A DNA stretch of 64,000 nucleotides from Eleginops maclovinus. Its lineage: Eukaryota > Chordata > Actinopteri > Perciformes > Eleginopidae. This document shows, piece after piece, positions 1 to 12,600 of this stretch. How positions within the stretch are numbered: the stretch's first letter is position 1; the number at the start of each line of letters is the position of its first letter. Location: assembly GCF_036324505.1 (NCBI RefSeq), contig NC_086361.1:2668916-2732915 (forward strand), given 5' to 3'. A program made the translations under genes and the position numbers. The notes under the pieces were generated by a model. The model made no database searches and had not been told where the DNA came from. It saw nothing but the letters and a program-made list of their open reading frames with translations.

Positions 1-319
1 AACGTTTGACCTCTGTCATTGCCAACAAAGGGTATATAACAAAGTATTGAGATGAACTTTTGTTATTGACCAAATACTTATTTTCCACAATCATTTGAAA
101 ATAAATTCTTTAAAAATCCTACAATGTGATTTCCTGGATTTATTTTCTCATTCTGTCTCTCATAGTTGAGGTATACCTATGATAAAAATTACAGGCCTCT
201 CTCATCTTTTTAAATGGGAGAACTTGCACAATTGGTGGCTGACTAAATACTTTTTTGCCCCCACTGTATGTGTATCAATGTTGTTGATCGTCCCTTCACA
301 CTCCTGTGTTTCCATGCAG

Positions 320-428
320 AGTTCTCCAAGCAGGAGATCCGCTCCTCGGTGGTGTTTAACCCTGTGGAGCAGTCCACGGTGACCCTGAAGAACGAGGACA
401 ACTCGGAGCTGAAGGGAGCCGTGGTAAG

Positions 429-513
<85 letters not shown>

Positions 514-1506
514 GCACACGCACACACACACTGTCTATCTGACCCAGTGCCCATTGTCTATAAATCCTTAATGAAAATGCATAATTAAGACCATCTGCTG
601 TCATGGAAAGATCACATAGAATATATCTGCAAAAGGACAAAATAATACATTTTCTGCGCCGCCTCGGGTCCTTCTAGGCGAGTAGACACTTTCTTCTGTT
701 TTTACACCGTGGATTCTGACTGTTCTACAGTAATGCAATTCTACATGGTACAGGTGTTTGTCTACCGCTTTAAAATCTGAATATGCTCAAAGATTGTAGG
801 TCAGTCTCTTGAGAGACTCTGAATCAGCTGACCTTAGCAACATATTAACATTGTCTCTGACCCCAGCCATGTCCTGAACATTGAATATGAAATGTTACCG
901 TCAAACCGGAGGTAAAGGGTCACACGATTTTAATAAAGTCAGACTGAAGCTCTGCTTTTTTCACCAGTCTATTGATAGGAACCACAGTTACAAATGCTAC
1001 AACAGTTTAAAGATACTAGTGATCAGCTTAGTCTCTACTATTGTACATCCATTGACAAGCCATACATACTTCACTTGAAGGCGTACAATATTTAAACCAC
1101 CTTCATAACTAGAACAGACCAGATAGCCAAAATGTAAGAGTAATGTGCACCAGTCCATCCTAAAATGAAATACCAGATTTAAATCCCAGGTCAAAAGCAC
1201 TTTAGAGGGAGGGTCTTGAACATGTTGTCTTCAATGATGTTGTGTTAAATGTTTTTCTCCTTGTAATGGCTCTGCCTGCTCATCACAGATCGACAGGCGC
1301 TGCTCCCGCTGCAACAAGGAGGGCATGGTGTACCACACCAGGCAGATGAGGTCCGCAGACGAAGGGCAGACGGTCTTCTTCACCTGTATAAACTGCAGGT
1401 AATGTCACATGAACTCATCCCTGTAAATGAAAGCTGCTGCTGGGGGATCTGCTGCTGATCTTTTTGATTCTGGTGTTTCAGATATCAAGAGAAGGAGGAC
1501 TCCTGA
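320..1506 (+). CDS. polr1h: DNA-directed RNA polymerase I subunit RPA12, last three coding exons (5' part outside window)
   Basis: RPA12 (POLR1H/ZNRD1) is the small Pol I subunit in the nucleolus whose C-terminal TFIIS-like zinc ribbon supports cleavage of backtracked rRNA transcripts. Exons read from the sequence: 320-423, 1289-1398 and 1482-1506, each after a CAG and followed by GT where internal. The second exon encodes a C-x2-C ... C-x2-C zinc ribbon (RCSRC ... CINC) with the acidic-hairpin motif RSADEGQT, which holds the conserved Asp-Glu pair. The last exon completes the chain as YQEKEDS and stop, the usual end of this family. The N-terminal zinc ribbon must lie left of the window. Both introns shown are short; the first opens with a (CA)n tract right after the donor. 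A polyadenylation signal follows at 1951. Identification is firm; only the upstream exons are unseen. Confidence 0.93.
430..530. repeat. (CA)n microsatellite in polr1h intron
   Basis: An essentially pure CA dinucleotide run of about 83 bases (430-512), then a short interrupted extension to about 530. It begins about six bases after the splice donor GT at 424-425. Open frames across it on both strands are only repeat translation (Cys-Val or His-Thr runs). Confidence 0.97.
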
Positions 1507-1950
1507 GAAGAGGTCCCGCTCTCCGTGCTGCTTCAGATGGATTGTACATATGACAACAGGCCCTCCACCTCTGCTTTATCTAATAATGCTGTCACTCCTC
1601 TTGAATTATTAGCATTTTGAAGGAAATTTGACAAAAATAATCTTAACTCAGACTCCACTTGCTTGGACCACTAGCTTTCTTGTCCTGGGTCTTCTGCAGT
1701 TCTTAGGTATACTGGAACTCATTGATAATCTCATCCCAGTGAACATTTGTCTTGATCCACTAAAGCTTCCAAGGTTGGAAAAGAACTTTAATGAACAATA
1801 TCCGTTAACTAAGTTGGATTTTCTTTGCCTTTTGAGCCTCAAACAATCTTTATGTTCAGAAATTAAACTTTATCCATTTTTTATAGGTTAAAATATAGAT
1901 ATTTCTATGTTATCCCCTGTTACTTCAACATGAAACTATAAATCTTCCTA

Positions 1951-1990
1951 AATAAAGTGTGTACGTGGAATTTGTGTGTATGGTAATGCT
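1951..1990 (+). terminator. polr1h: Probable polr1h polyadenylation signal
   Basis: AATAAA at 1951-1956 lies about 445 bases after the polr1h stop codon. It is followed by a GT-rich stretch (gtgtgtacgtggaatttgtg), the usual downstream element for cleavage and polyadenylation. Confidence 0.6.
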
Positions 1991-3110
1991 GTTTGTTATG
2001 TATTTTGTATGACTTGATAAATATATTAAAACTGATTGACCTTAAGGTACTAAAATAAACATTCAATGGGTTCTTTAAAACACTTCCGCATTCAGCGTTA
2101 AGGCATTACACAGCTATACTCATGAACTATACATGTCATCACAAAGAGGGTTTTTACAGTGTGCATCACAGTGTAAGAGTGAGGTTGCCTCCATGGACTT
2201 AAATGTTTAAAATAATTATGATTTTTCACAAACATTAGGATGTGGAAGAATCTGTAGTTAGCCAAAGGACAGCGATGTTCAAAAGCTACAGGCTAAGTGA
2301 GTTAGAGGTTTCATCAACTAAAGTCTGCGTCATGTGACCCAGTGATTTCAAATCAGTAGACTCAAGGTGCTCATTTATATTTTATGTAAAATTTCTTTAG
2401 AAAATGTATGATTTATTAAAAAGAACTGAAGATCTGTGTGGTAGTTAAACATTCTTCACATGGCTGTTCCTAACATTAACCTTTAAAAAGTTATGTTTTA
2501 AAAAATGATTTTGTTAAGCATTCACCTTGTCCCTAAGTTGTTTGTTCCCCCCCTATATTCAACTATGGATTTTTCCCTCTGTTGCAACATGACTGATAGA
2601 CGCTGGGATCTACTCATCTTTGCTTTAGGTAGCAGCTGTGTTTAATTCTTTCATTAAAATAAATGTTAAATCAACAGTGATTTTAGAGGGAGACTTGGAA
2701 TAAAGTTTTCATATTTTAGGTACACAAAGGTACACAATGTCCTGCAGGAAACACCGTCGGTATGACACACAGTAACCCAAACCCAGCCTCCAAACTAACC
2801 ATGGATCAGTTAAACACAAGGTCAAACAATATGACATTGTTGCCCTCCGATTTGTTGCCGACTGTATTAGACTTTCCGAGGTTTGATAGATGTGCATGTT
2901 CAGATATTGCACTTATTACACAGTCTCATTCAAATTCAGTAAAACTGATTATGTTTTTATAATGTGTGTATTTTCCCACAAGGTTCCATAGGACTATAGA
3001 GAACATATAGCTGGAATCTAAAATTATAAATGGCGTTTTGTAAGTTAAAAAAAAAATCATACATTCCTATCCTTGCTATTTACACTCAGTCCAGCAGGTG
3101 GGAGTACTGC
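1991..3110. other. Intergenic sequence, polr1h to gtf2h4
   Basis: AT-rich sequence between the polr1h poly(A) signal and the gtf2h4 promoter area. I see only short chance frames, no exon-like block with splice sites and no repeat I can name. Confidence 0.5.
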
Positions 3111-3114
3111 GCCC

Positions 3115-3294
3115 TATGCCCTTCTAAATAGCCGAAGAAGAATATAGCCAATACGCACGCTCGCATTAAAACCACGTGACCCGAAAACATGGCTACACAG
3201 CGTAGAGAAGCCGAGTGACAACAATGCAGTTATTTAGTTCTATAAATTAACTTCATTGCCAGGACTTGGTTGGTATTTTATATCCGTCTTCACG
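3115..3294 (+). promoter_or_regulatory. gtf2h4: Probable gtf2h4 promoter and non-coding first exon
   Basis: A CpG-containing island in AT-rich surroundings, just upstream of the first coding exon. It contains the E-box CACGTGAC (3173-3180), a USF/MYC-type site. A plausible donor (cacg|gtaatt) lies at 3294/3295, so this would be a 5' UTR exon spliced to the acceptor at 3649. The candidate leader contains two short upstream frames, ATG at 3189 (nine codons, stop at 3216-3218) and ATG at 3224 (eight codons, stop at 3248-3250). The transcription start is inferred only. Confidence 0.45.
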
Positions 3295-3652
3295 GTAATT
3301 AATGCTTGTTACATACATATAATAAGTAGCTTTTTTCAGGGCTATTTTCAAACCGTAGTAGCTTTGTTTGTGAGCATGAATGTAGCACTTCCACACTTAA
3401 ATTAAACATATACGTTACACATATATGCCTACGTATATCGAATTAAAGGATGTATTAATAGAATAATGACTCCTCTGTCACATGTAGTTAGATCCATATG
3501 TACGCTAAGGGATCATCAAAACCACATGAAATGGCTGGATTGAAGGATTACATTAATGTATTTTGTTGCAGCTTTATTATCCTTTGGTTATGAATGACGT
3601 AATCAGAGGTGCATTTAATGACCCCCCCCCCCCCTCTCTGTTTGGTCAGATA

Positions 3653-6600
3653 ATGAAGCTGCGGGTCCAGCTGCAGTGTAAGAATCTGCATGAGTACCTG
3701 AGGGAGCTGAGCCCTGAGATCCTGGACAGACTGTACAACCACCCGGCTACATGCCTGGCTGTGTACAGGTTTGACGGCTGCAGCATGCTGGACTGATGGT
3801 GCTGCTCATCATGTGGACATTAAACCCTTTTGTGTGTGTGTAACCCCTTTGTGTTGTGTCGGATCTCTCACAGGGAACTCCCCTCTCTGGCCAAGAATTA
3901 TGTGATGCGTATGCTGTTCCTGGATCAGCCCCTTCCACAGGCAGCTCTGGCATTGTGGGTGAAAGTAGACAGTCAGAAGTAAGTTACTTATCTTTAACAC
4001 CTCGAGCTACTTAATAAGTGGGATGGAATTTTATTAATGATGATGACTTAGAGATGCAACAATCCTACTTTCCCCCCCTGTACTGGTTCTGCTACCTCAG
4101 CTCTGACAGGGTACAGACCCTAGATCAGTGCCAAATTTTGCTCAAATTTACAATCTGTCCTCCGCACTGTGTGAATCTTAAGGACTTGTTGCTGTGACGA
4201 CATTGTAAGACAACTTCAGAGCAGAAAAATACAGGCTTTTTAAATTCAAGACTGCAGTATGAATCACTGTTACTGTGTGTGCTTTGTAAATCTCTTTGGA
4301 ATGCTGTCAGACAGTGATGGAATCTGTCTATATGTGGGGATAGTGTCTCCAACATAGTTGTATTGTTATTGCTTGAAAAACCCAAATGAATGAAATTGAA
4401 AGAAAGCTTCCCCCTTAAAATGATCATTTTATAATATCAATGACTTACTCCTTACTCCTTGTACCTTGAATTCTTGAGGTATCACTGGGTATATACAGTG
4501 GTATGCAAAAGTTTGGGCACCCCTTAGGAAAACCACTGCATCAGTTTGTCACTTGCTGAGCTTTTGAAGCAGCAACTTCATTTTAACATATGTTATACCT
4601 TATGGTAACAGAAACATCTCAGTAGTGAAATAACTTTTATTGGTCAAACAGAAACATGTTTATGTGCATTCAAACAAAAATAGGCATGTGCATAAATTTG
4701 GGCACCCCTAAGAAATAATTCCATTAATATTTAGTATTGCCTCCTTTTGCTGCAATAACGGCCTGTAGACGCCTCCTGTAGCCACAGACAAGTCCCTTAA
4801 GCCTGGCAGGTGGTATTTTGGCCCATTCTTCCACACAAAACGTCTCCAGTTCAGTCAGGTTTCTTGGCCTCCGTGCATGGACAGCCTTCTTCAAATAAAT
4901 CCATACATTTTCAATGATGTTAAGGTCTGGGGACTGGGATGGCCATTCCAGAACATTGTACCTGTGCTTCTGCATGAATTCCTTGGTGGATTTTGATCGG
5001 TGCTTAGGATCATTGTCCTGCTGAAAAATCCAACCCCGGCGTAGCTTCAACTTTGTGACTGACTCTAGAACATTCTTGTCAAGAATCTCCTGGTACTGTA
5101 AGGAATTCATGTGGCCCTCAACTTTAACAAGTTTTCCAGTACCTGTGCTAGCCACACAGCCCCATAACATGATAGATCCTCCACCAAATTTTACAGTGGG
5201 CAACAAGTTCTTTTCATTGAATGCAGTGTGTTTTTTTCGCCATGCATACCTGTTCATGTTATGACCAAATAACTCAATCTTGGTCTCATCTGACCACAGT
5301 ATTTTGTTCCAAAATGCTTCTGGCTTGTCCAGATGTGCTTTTGCATACCTCATGCGACTCTTCTTGTGATTAACACTCAGGAAAGGCTTTTTGCACATCA
5401 CCCTTCCAATGAGCTCTTCCTGGTGCAAAGTACGCTGGATTGTGGAACGGTGAACAACTACACCATCAGCAGCCAGATGTTGTTGTAGTTCTCTGGAGGT
5501 GGTCTGTGGCTTCTCTGTGACCATTTTCACCATCCTTCGCCTGTGCCTTTCCCCTATTTTTGTCGGCCTACCACATCTTTCCTTCACACGGACTGTTCCT
5601 GTGGCCTTCCATTTCACAACTACGTTTCTGACTGTGGAGACAGACAGTTTAAACCTGTCAGATAATTTTTTGTACCCTTCTCCTAATTTATAATGTTGGA
5701 TTATCTTAGCTTTCAGGTCAGTGGAGAGTTGTTTTGAGGTCCCCATCTTGCCACTCCCTAAGAAAGAACCTAGGCCAGGCACAGCCAGCTATTACCTATG
5801 TTAAATAGCCTTTTTCATGATTGGTTCCACCTGTCTTTGTAATTGAAGGTCTAATGAGCTAATCAAAGCAATTTTGTGCAGCAACCTGTCAGCTATAAAT
5901 CCGTACAGGTGTTGAAATGAATGCTATTTATAAGGGTGCCCAAACTTTTGCACATCCCATTTTTTGCATTTTATTTTATTATAATAAAACTATGTAATGC
6001 TACCCTAAGAATTTTGGTCTGGAAAACACTAAAACGTCTACATCTTTGTAGGAAAACAAATGTTGTTGCTGTGATCTTCTATTATAAAGGAAAAGCAAAT
6101 TGTCATGAAATCTCAGAGGGGTGCCCAAACTTTTGCATACCACTGTATATCATGGGAGTACAGCTGGTGATTATTTTAGTGGTCCAGATTTTCTTTAGGT
6201 GGGTAGCAACAGGGTAAATACTTTAGCAGCTTTTTATATCAACTCTGCTGTGGACTACATTTCAGCTCAGTGTGTGTTTGTGTTTGTGTGTCTGTGTGTC
6301 TCCTTTCCTGCAGGGATCACGATGAGTGTGTGTCGGTGCTGGCAGGACTCCGCCTGTGGCACAGTCAGCAGCTGCAGGGGGGTCTGCAGGGTTATATTTT
6401 AAATCCAGTCTTCAAAGACAACCTGAGGATCGCTCTGCTGGGCGGGTAGGTGCTCCCCCCCTCGTCACACAGTCGTCCATCACACACTGCAGCACCGGTT
6501 GTAATGTTTTACAGAACCAAACACCGCGTGGTTAGAGTTATAGACAAGTGTCGAAATGTTTACAGAATCTCACGACTACAATACCAGATCAGAATTCCCT

Positions 6601-9600
6601 TATTCGTCCCAGAAAGGGGGGGATTTACTTTGTTTCAGCAAAGAGTAGAGCAAATAGAACACTGTTATATAAAAGGCATGCACATAGTATTTAAAATAAA
6701 AAAGAAAATGTACAGAAGTACACATTCAGGAAGATGAGTAGGTAGCACCAGTATTTATATTTCACCTTTTTTTTTATTGATCTTCACTTATATAATACAG
6801 GACAGGGCACATATAATGCAGATGTACATTTATACCACAAATAAAAACGTCATTGTAGTACATATAATGTGCACGCATATATACATATACATACACACCC
6901 ACAGAGATGCACTTAAAAAAATAAAATCAACCAAATAAAGAAAACAAGTTGAATTAAAATAAATAAAAGGGAAGGGAAGGTCGGGCATTCAGTGGCACAG
7001 GGTAGTTTGTTAAAATAATCCAGGAAAGTCTGTCAAGTAGCACCAGTGTTCATAAAATAAGTGTAACATTGTAGAATGAGGTGTGGTGTATAACAGTAGT
7101 AAAATGATTATTGTTACGTAAAGATCCTTATTACAGTAATGGATGCACTAACCAGCTCAATAAACCCAGAGCCAATTCCCCACCAACCCATACACCATAG
7201 CCCCCCCTTAATAACTTCCTGTTGGAGGATTTAATAACTTCCATTCCCCACTAGCTCATTGAAAACACACAAACATAATGAAGTGGGGGTGGAGAGGTTG
7301 TCGGGGATAGGGGTTGGGCCCTACTATTATGGGCCCCTCAGACTGTAATATTTGATTATTTAGGCACCTAGACATTAGACTGACCCACAGTGCTGTCAGT
7401 AATAGCTCTGGGTTTCCCCTACAGTGGCAAAGCATGGGCGGATGAGGGCAGCTCTCTGGGTCCTGACCGCCACGCTCGGGACATCGACAGTCTGGACCGC
7501 TACGCCATGGAGCGCTGGGAGGTCATCCTGCAGTTCATGGTGGGCTCCCCCTGTGCTGCCGTCAGCCAGGACCTCGCCCTGCTGCTCGTCCAGGCCGGCC
7601 TCATGAAGAGGTATTCAAGAAACATGTGTCAAAACATGTTGTCTATGCCATGTGTTAATATTTAATTGTGTATAAAACATATTGCCAGCCTTCTTTCATA
7701 TTCATGATTTATAGTGTTGGCAGCATATCAAGTACTGATAACGCTACTCTTGGAGCTGTTCTGCCTGTCACACACATATTTTGGAACACATTTTCAAAAA
7801 AAAAATTATGACAGCATTAAACAGAGCACACACATTTCACCCTAACTTATCTCTGTGCAGATTCTTTATAATCCAAGCCCTTATAACAACTTCGGTACCA
7901 CTTTACCATAAGACTACCCTTATAAGGGGTTTACTAATAGTTTGTAATTCGTTTATTAATTAGGTTGTGAACACTTTATAAATCATTAATAAGCTTTTAT
8001 AAGACAAGAGATAAACAAAACATCAAGATGGATGGGGGGGGAATCAGATCAGTGAATGATAGATACCAAGGATGCTGGCTGATGAAGAAGACAGAGTAAG
8101 CTAGGTAGCCAATATAAGGCTTAGTCATCCTGCCAAATAGTGAGCCTGTGTTGATGTACGAAATCTATGTTAGAACTGGTTTATAAATGTCTTATTGTAA
8201 AGTGGTACCACAACTTCCACGCAAAGACGGGACAACTCCATGACACAAATGTATTAGTTTATGTAGAATTATTGGAAATCCCTACAAAGAAAGAGTTTGG
8301 AGTCTGAGCAGACAGCATCAAAGGGAGGATCATCATAACAGAATGAAAATAAATGTGGACTTTGTATCTATAGGTCTAATCATTGTTGTGTTTGTCTTTG
8401 TCAGTGAGGCAGGCGAGGCACCCTACATCACCTCTGCTGGGTTCCAGTTCCTCCTGCTGGACACAGCCTCCCAGCTGTGGTACTTCACCCTGCAGTACCT
8501 GAATACAGCTCAGGTACCTGTGTGTCCTCTAGTCTGACCTGATCACCTTTAAATGAGTTCAACCAGGGGTTATCTTCCATATAGCATCAGAAACACATCT
8601 CCCAGCTGAGAGGCCTCACAGTTAACTCTTCCTAGTATTTCTGTTCCTGCCAGTATCTGCTTTACGGCCTGTATAAGTTTGATTACCGTAATTTCCAGAC
8701 TATTAAGCGCACCTGAATATAAGCCGCACCCACTGAATAAAAAAAAAAAAAGTATTTTGTACATAAATAAGCCGCACATGTCTATAAGCTGTACACAGGC
8801 TTTAACGAAACACAGCTTGGAACAAAAATAAATAGGCCTTTAAACAAAACAAGGTATATCATACTCTCAATTCCCATTTAAGATGGTTGACAAATCCTTT
8901 TGATACTTGGATGTGGTCACGAGTAGATCTATCCAAGACTTGTTTGAATTGAACTTTAAACCTGTATTTGAGCGTACATTAATGATTTTGGTCGGTTGTC
9001 ACATTTCCCTTTATCCCTGGCAGGGACGGTCAATGCTGTTAAAATGAATATTCTCCCCAATTTCGCTTTTTCTTTTCTTTTTTACACGGCTTGTAACAAA
9101 AATAAATAGGCTTTAACGAAACACGGCTTGTAACAAATATAAAGAAATAGCAGTAAACAGTAGCCTACCAAGAAAGTCATTGGTCACTATCTTCCTCCTC
9201 CTGTGCACTGAAACCACTGAAGTCATCTCCTCCGGTGTCGGAGTTGAATAGCCTCAGAATTGCTTCATCCGATGCTGGATCGTCTTCATTGTCGCTCTCG
9301 TCACTTTCATCCGGAGGCAAATTCCCCGCTGAGCTCATGCTGCCCTCTTCAACATGCAGCAGTCCAGCCTTTCGAAACCAGTTGATGATAGTGGATTTTT
9401 TGATAATGCTCCACGCTGTCAGGACCCACTGGCAGACTTGACCATAAGTTGCTCTTTGCATGCGGCCCGTTTTAGTGAAGGATTTCTCCCCACTTGTCAT
9501 CCAAGCCTCCCACTGAACACGGAGCGCCACCTGAAATGCACGATTTATACTGATGTCGAGTGTCTGCAAATACTTTGTTGTGCCCCCAGGAATCACAGCT

Positions 9601-12600
9601 GGAATTGAGTTTGTCCTCTTGATGGCTTCTTTCACAGAATCTGTTATGTGGGCCCTCATGCTGTCCAACACGAGCAAAGCCTTGTTCTTGTGAAAGAATC
9701 CTCCCGGTCGCTTGCCGTAACACTCCGTATGCCATTCATGCATTAGGCCTTCCGTCATCCATCCTTTTTTCTTGTTGACTTTCACAACAATTCCACTCGA
9801 GAATTTTTCTTTTGGCATCGCCATGCGTTTAAAAATCAACATTGGTGGAAGCTTTTCTCCCGATGCCGTGCAGCTCAGAACACTGGTGAAGTGCGTTTTT
9901 TCATGCCCGGTTGTTTTCAGCGTGACTGATGATTCGCCTTTCCTGTTGACAGTCCGAGTGAGAGGCAGGTCAAACGTCAGAGGAACCTCATCCATATTTA
10001 TGATGTTGTGCGGGCCGATGGAATGCTCCGCTACCTTTGCATCAGTGAATTTGCGGAAGTTTGAAACTTTTTCCTCGTAGTCGGAGGGAGCTGCTGACAC
10101 AGACTCGTTTGTACCCTGATGGACAGGCCTTTACGTCTCATAAATGTTAGACACCACGATGGTCCACCTCTAAAATCCTCAAACTTAATTGCGGTGGCAA
10201 TTGTTTTTGGCTTTCAGTCGGATCTGCACAGTTGAAACACCTCGGCCGTCTGCTCTCTGTGTGTTGATCCAGTCTTCAAGCTCATTTTCTAGTTCGGGCC
10301 ATCTGCTTTTCTTCCCTCTGAAAGCTTTTGTTGTCTTTTTGCACTGAGTTAGTTCCTCACGCTGCTGTTTCCAACGTCTTATCATCGACTCATTAAGGCC
10401 AAGCTCCCGTGCAGCAGCTCTATTTCCTTTTCCAACTGCCAGATCGATCGCCTTCAACTTGAAAGCTGCATCATATGCATTTCTCCGTGTCTTTGCCATG
10501 ATGAGGGTGACAAAATGACTACCGTAATCAGAATGATGGGAAGTTTGAGCACGCTCAATTTACGTCACATTATGTGACGGTGCTCAGTTTTTTCTCTATT
10601 TTTGTTCAAAATCCCATTTTGGCGGCATGAAGCTTTTGAAAGCGGGAAAAATCCATAAATTAGCCGCGTCATTGTAAAAGCCGCGAGGTTCAAAGCGTGG
10701 GAAAAAAGTAGCGGCTTATAGTCCGGAAATTACGGTAATGAGACAAAGAAAGAGATAGAGATATTTTACAAAGTTAGTTATCAGAATAAAAGGATGAAAG
10801 AAAATAAAGAAAAATAATTCCTTTAAATCTAATATCTGCAGGAGGTGTTGAGCTCCAGTGTCTGTTGTCTAACAGTATTCAGCTTAAAAGAAGTCTGAAT
10901 GTGGAAATGTACATTATGTTGTATTAATATTTGAGATATACCAGTACTTCCACTCTCTGTACATGTCGGTTGTGAAGGGTGTTATTTGTCCATGCTGGTT
11001 ATGATTTAAACCTGCCTGCGTTGCAGTCCCGAGGAATGGACCTGGTGGAGATCCTGTCCTTCCTGTTCCAGCTCAGTTTCTCCACTCTGGGCAGAGTGAG
11101 TGTTTGCTCCTGATAGCTTTGAATGTTCCTGCTCACATTGAGCTTCCTGTTTTTGACGGTGTGTTTCCTGTGTCTCAGGATTACTCGGTGGAGGGCATGA
11201 GCGACTCGCTGCTCACCTTCCTGCAGCACCTGCGGGAGTTTGGATTGGTGTTCCAGAGGAAGGTGAGGGAGCATACACTGACACTTAGGTCATTGTCAGT
11301 ACTCACTCGCCTGCATTGCAACTGAGAATTAATCAAAACAGATACGCTGCATTAAAATAAAAGGGAGCAAAAATCATCTGAATACTTTATTTATCCTGCG
11401 GGAAATTGGTTGTTTTTCTACATTTTAGAATAAAATAATAATAGAATTAAAATATTTATAAAAACATCAGAAGTTAGAGTAAATATGTGTAATGATAAGT
11501 GGCATTCAGCTCTCGAACATGTTCAAATATAAAAGATAAGAAACATAGTATTTAATTCTAGTAGATTATAGCGATAGCAATAAGATCTGACTGAGGCAAT
11601 AGATACAAATGAAATGTGCCAATGGAGAAAATACTTCTCATACACACACTCATACAACTAGAACACATGTACATACATCTAAAAAACAGACTGTCGGGGA
11701 CCGTATTTCAATAAAGATGGGAGACTTGCAGGAAATTGAAGATATAATCACTGAACTAAAAACTGAAACTGAATTAAACATTAGAAATGTGTGATTTCTG
11801 TTTTGATATACTGCTCGTAGTCAGTGTCTATAGATCTACGGTGTCAGTTTGATGTAATTCTTCTGTCTGTTGTTATCAGAGGAAGTCGCGGCGGTACTAC
11901 CCTACTAGACTGGCCATCACTCTGGCTGCAGGAGTCACCACCACCGCCTCCCAGTCCTCCTCCACCCTTGCCACCCCTGGGACTGGAGACGCAGGTTTCA
12001 TCGTCGTAGAAACAAATTACCGTATCTATGCCTACACAGGTAAATCTGAACAGCATGTCAACACTAAGAACCACATTTACATACGGTTCAAGTCCCTATT
12101 CATCATATCCCTTCTGAGAAGGCTGAGCGGGGGATATACAGCACCGGAAGAAATTAAGAGACCACTCCACATTTTTCTTGAATCTCAATCTCTACGTATA
12201 CGGCTGCCATATCAGTGTCTGTTGAATTCCAACACAGAAGAAACTGATGCTGCAGTGGTCTCTTAATTTTTCCCAGAGCTGTATACCAATATTAGAAGCC
12301 GTTAGTTGTAGTTCTTAATAACTTGTGAACTGCACCACGGTTAGATTATTAAAACCAGGGACTATAAAACTATCCAGATATGCAACATATACATTTTGAA
12401 AGAAAGCTCAATTGTTGCATTCTTATTGAGATTCTTAATCAGATGAACATCACTCTAATCTGTGAGTGCGCAAGACTAAAGTCATCACATGGTTAGCTTA
12501 GCATAAAGCTAATGTGGGGCAAACTGCTATTATATATGCTGTGTCTGATTTGAAATACTTCCCTTAGTACACTGCTATGTCTAACACTGTGAACACTCGC

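Noticed and set aside
202..640. Open frames of 94-109 codons across the CA repeat near the polr1h exon
   Set aside because: They consist mainly of Cys-Val or His-Thr runs from the microsatellite, partly antisense to a real exon.
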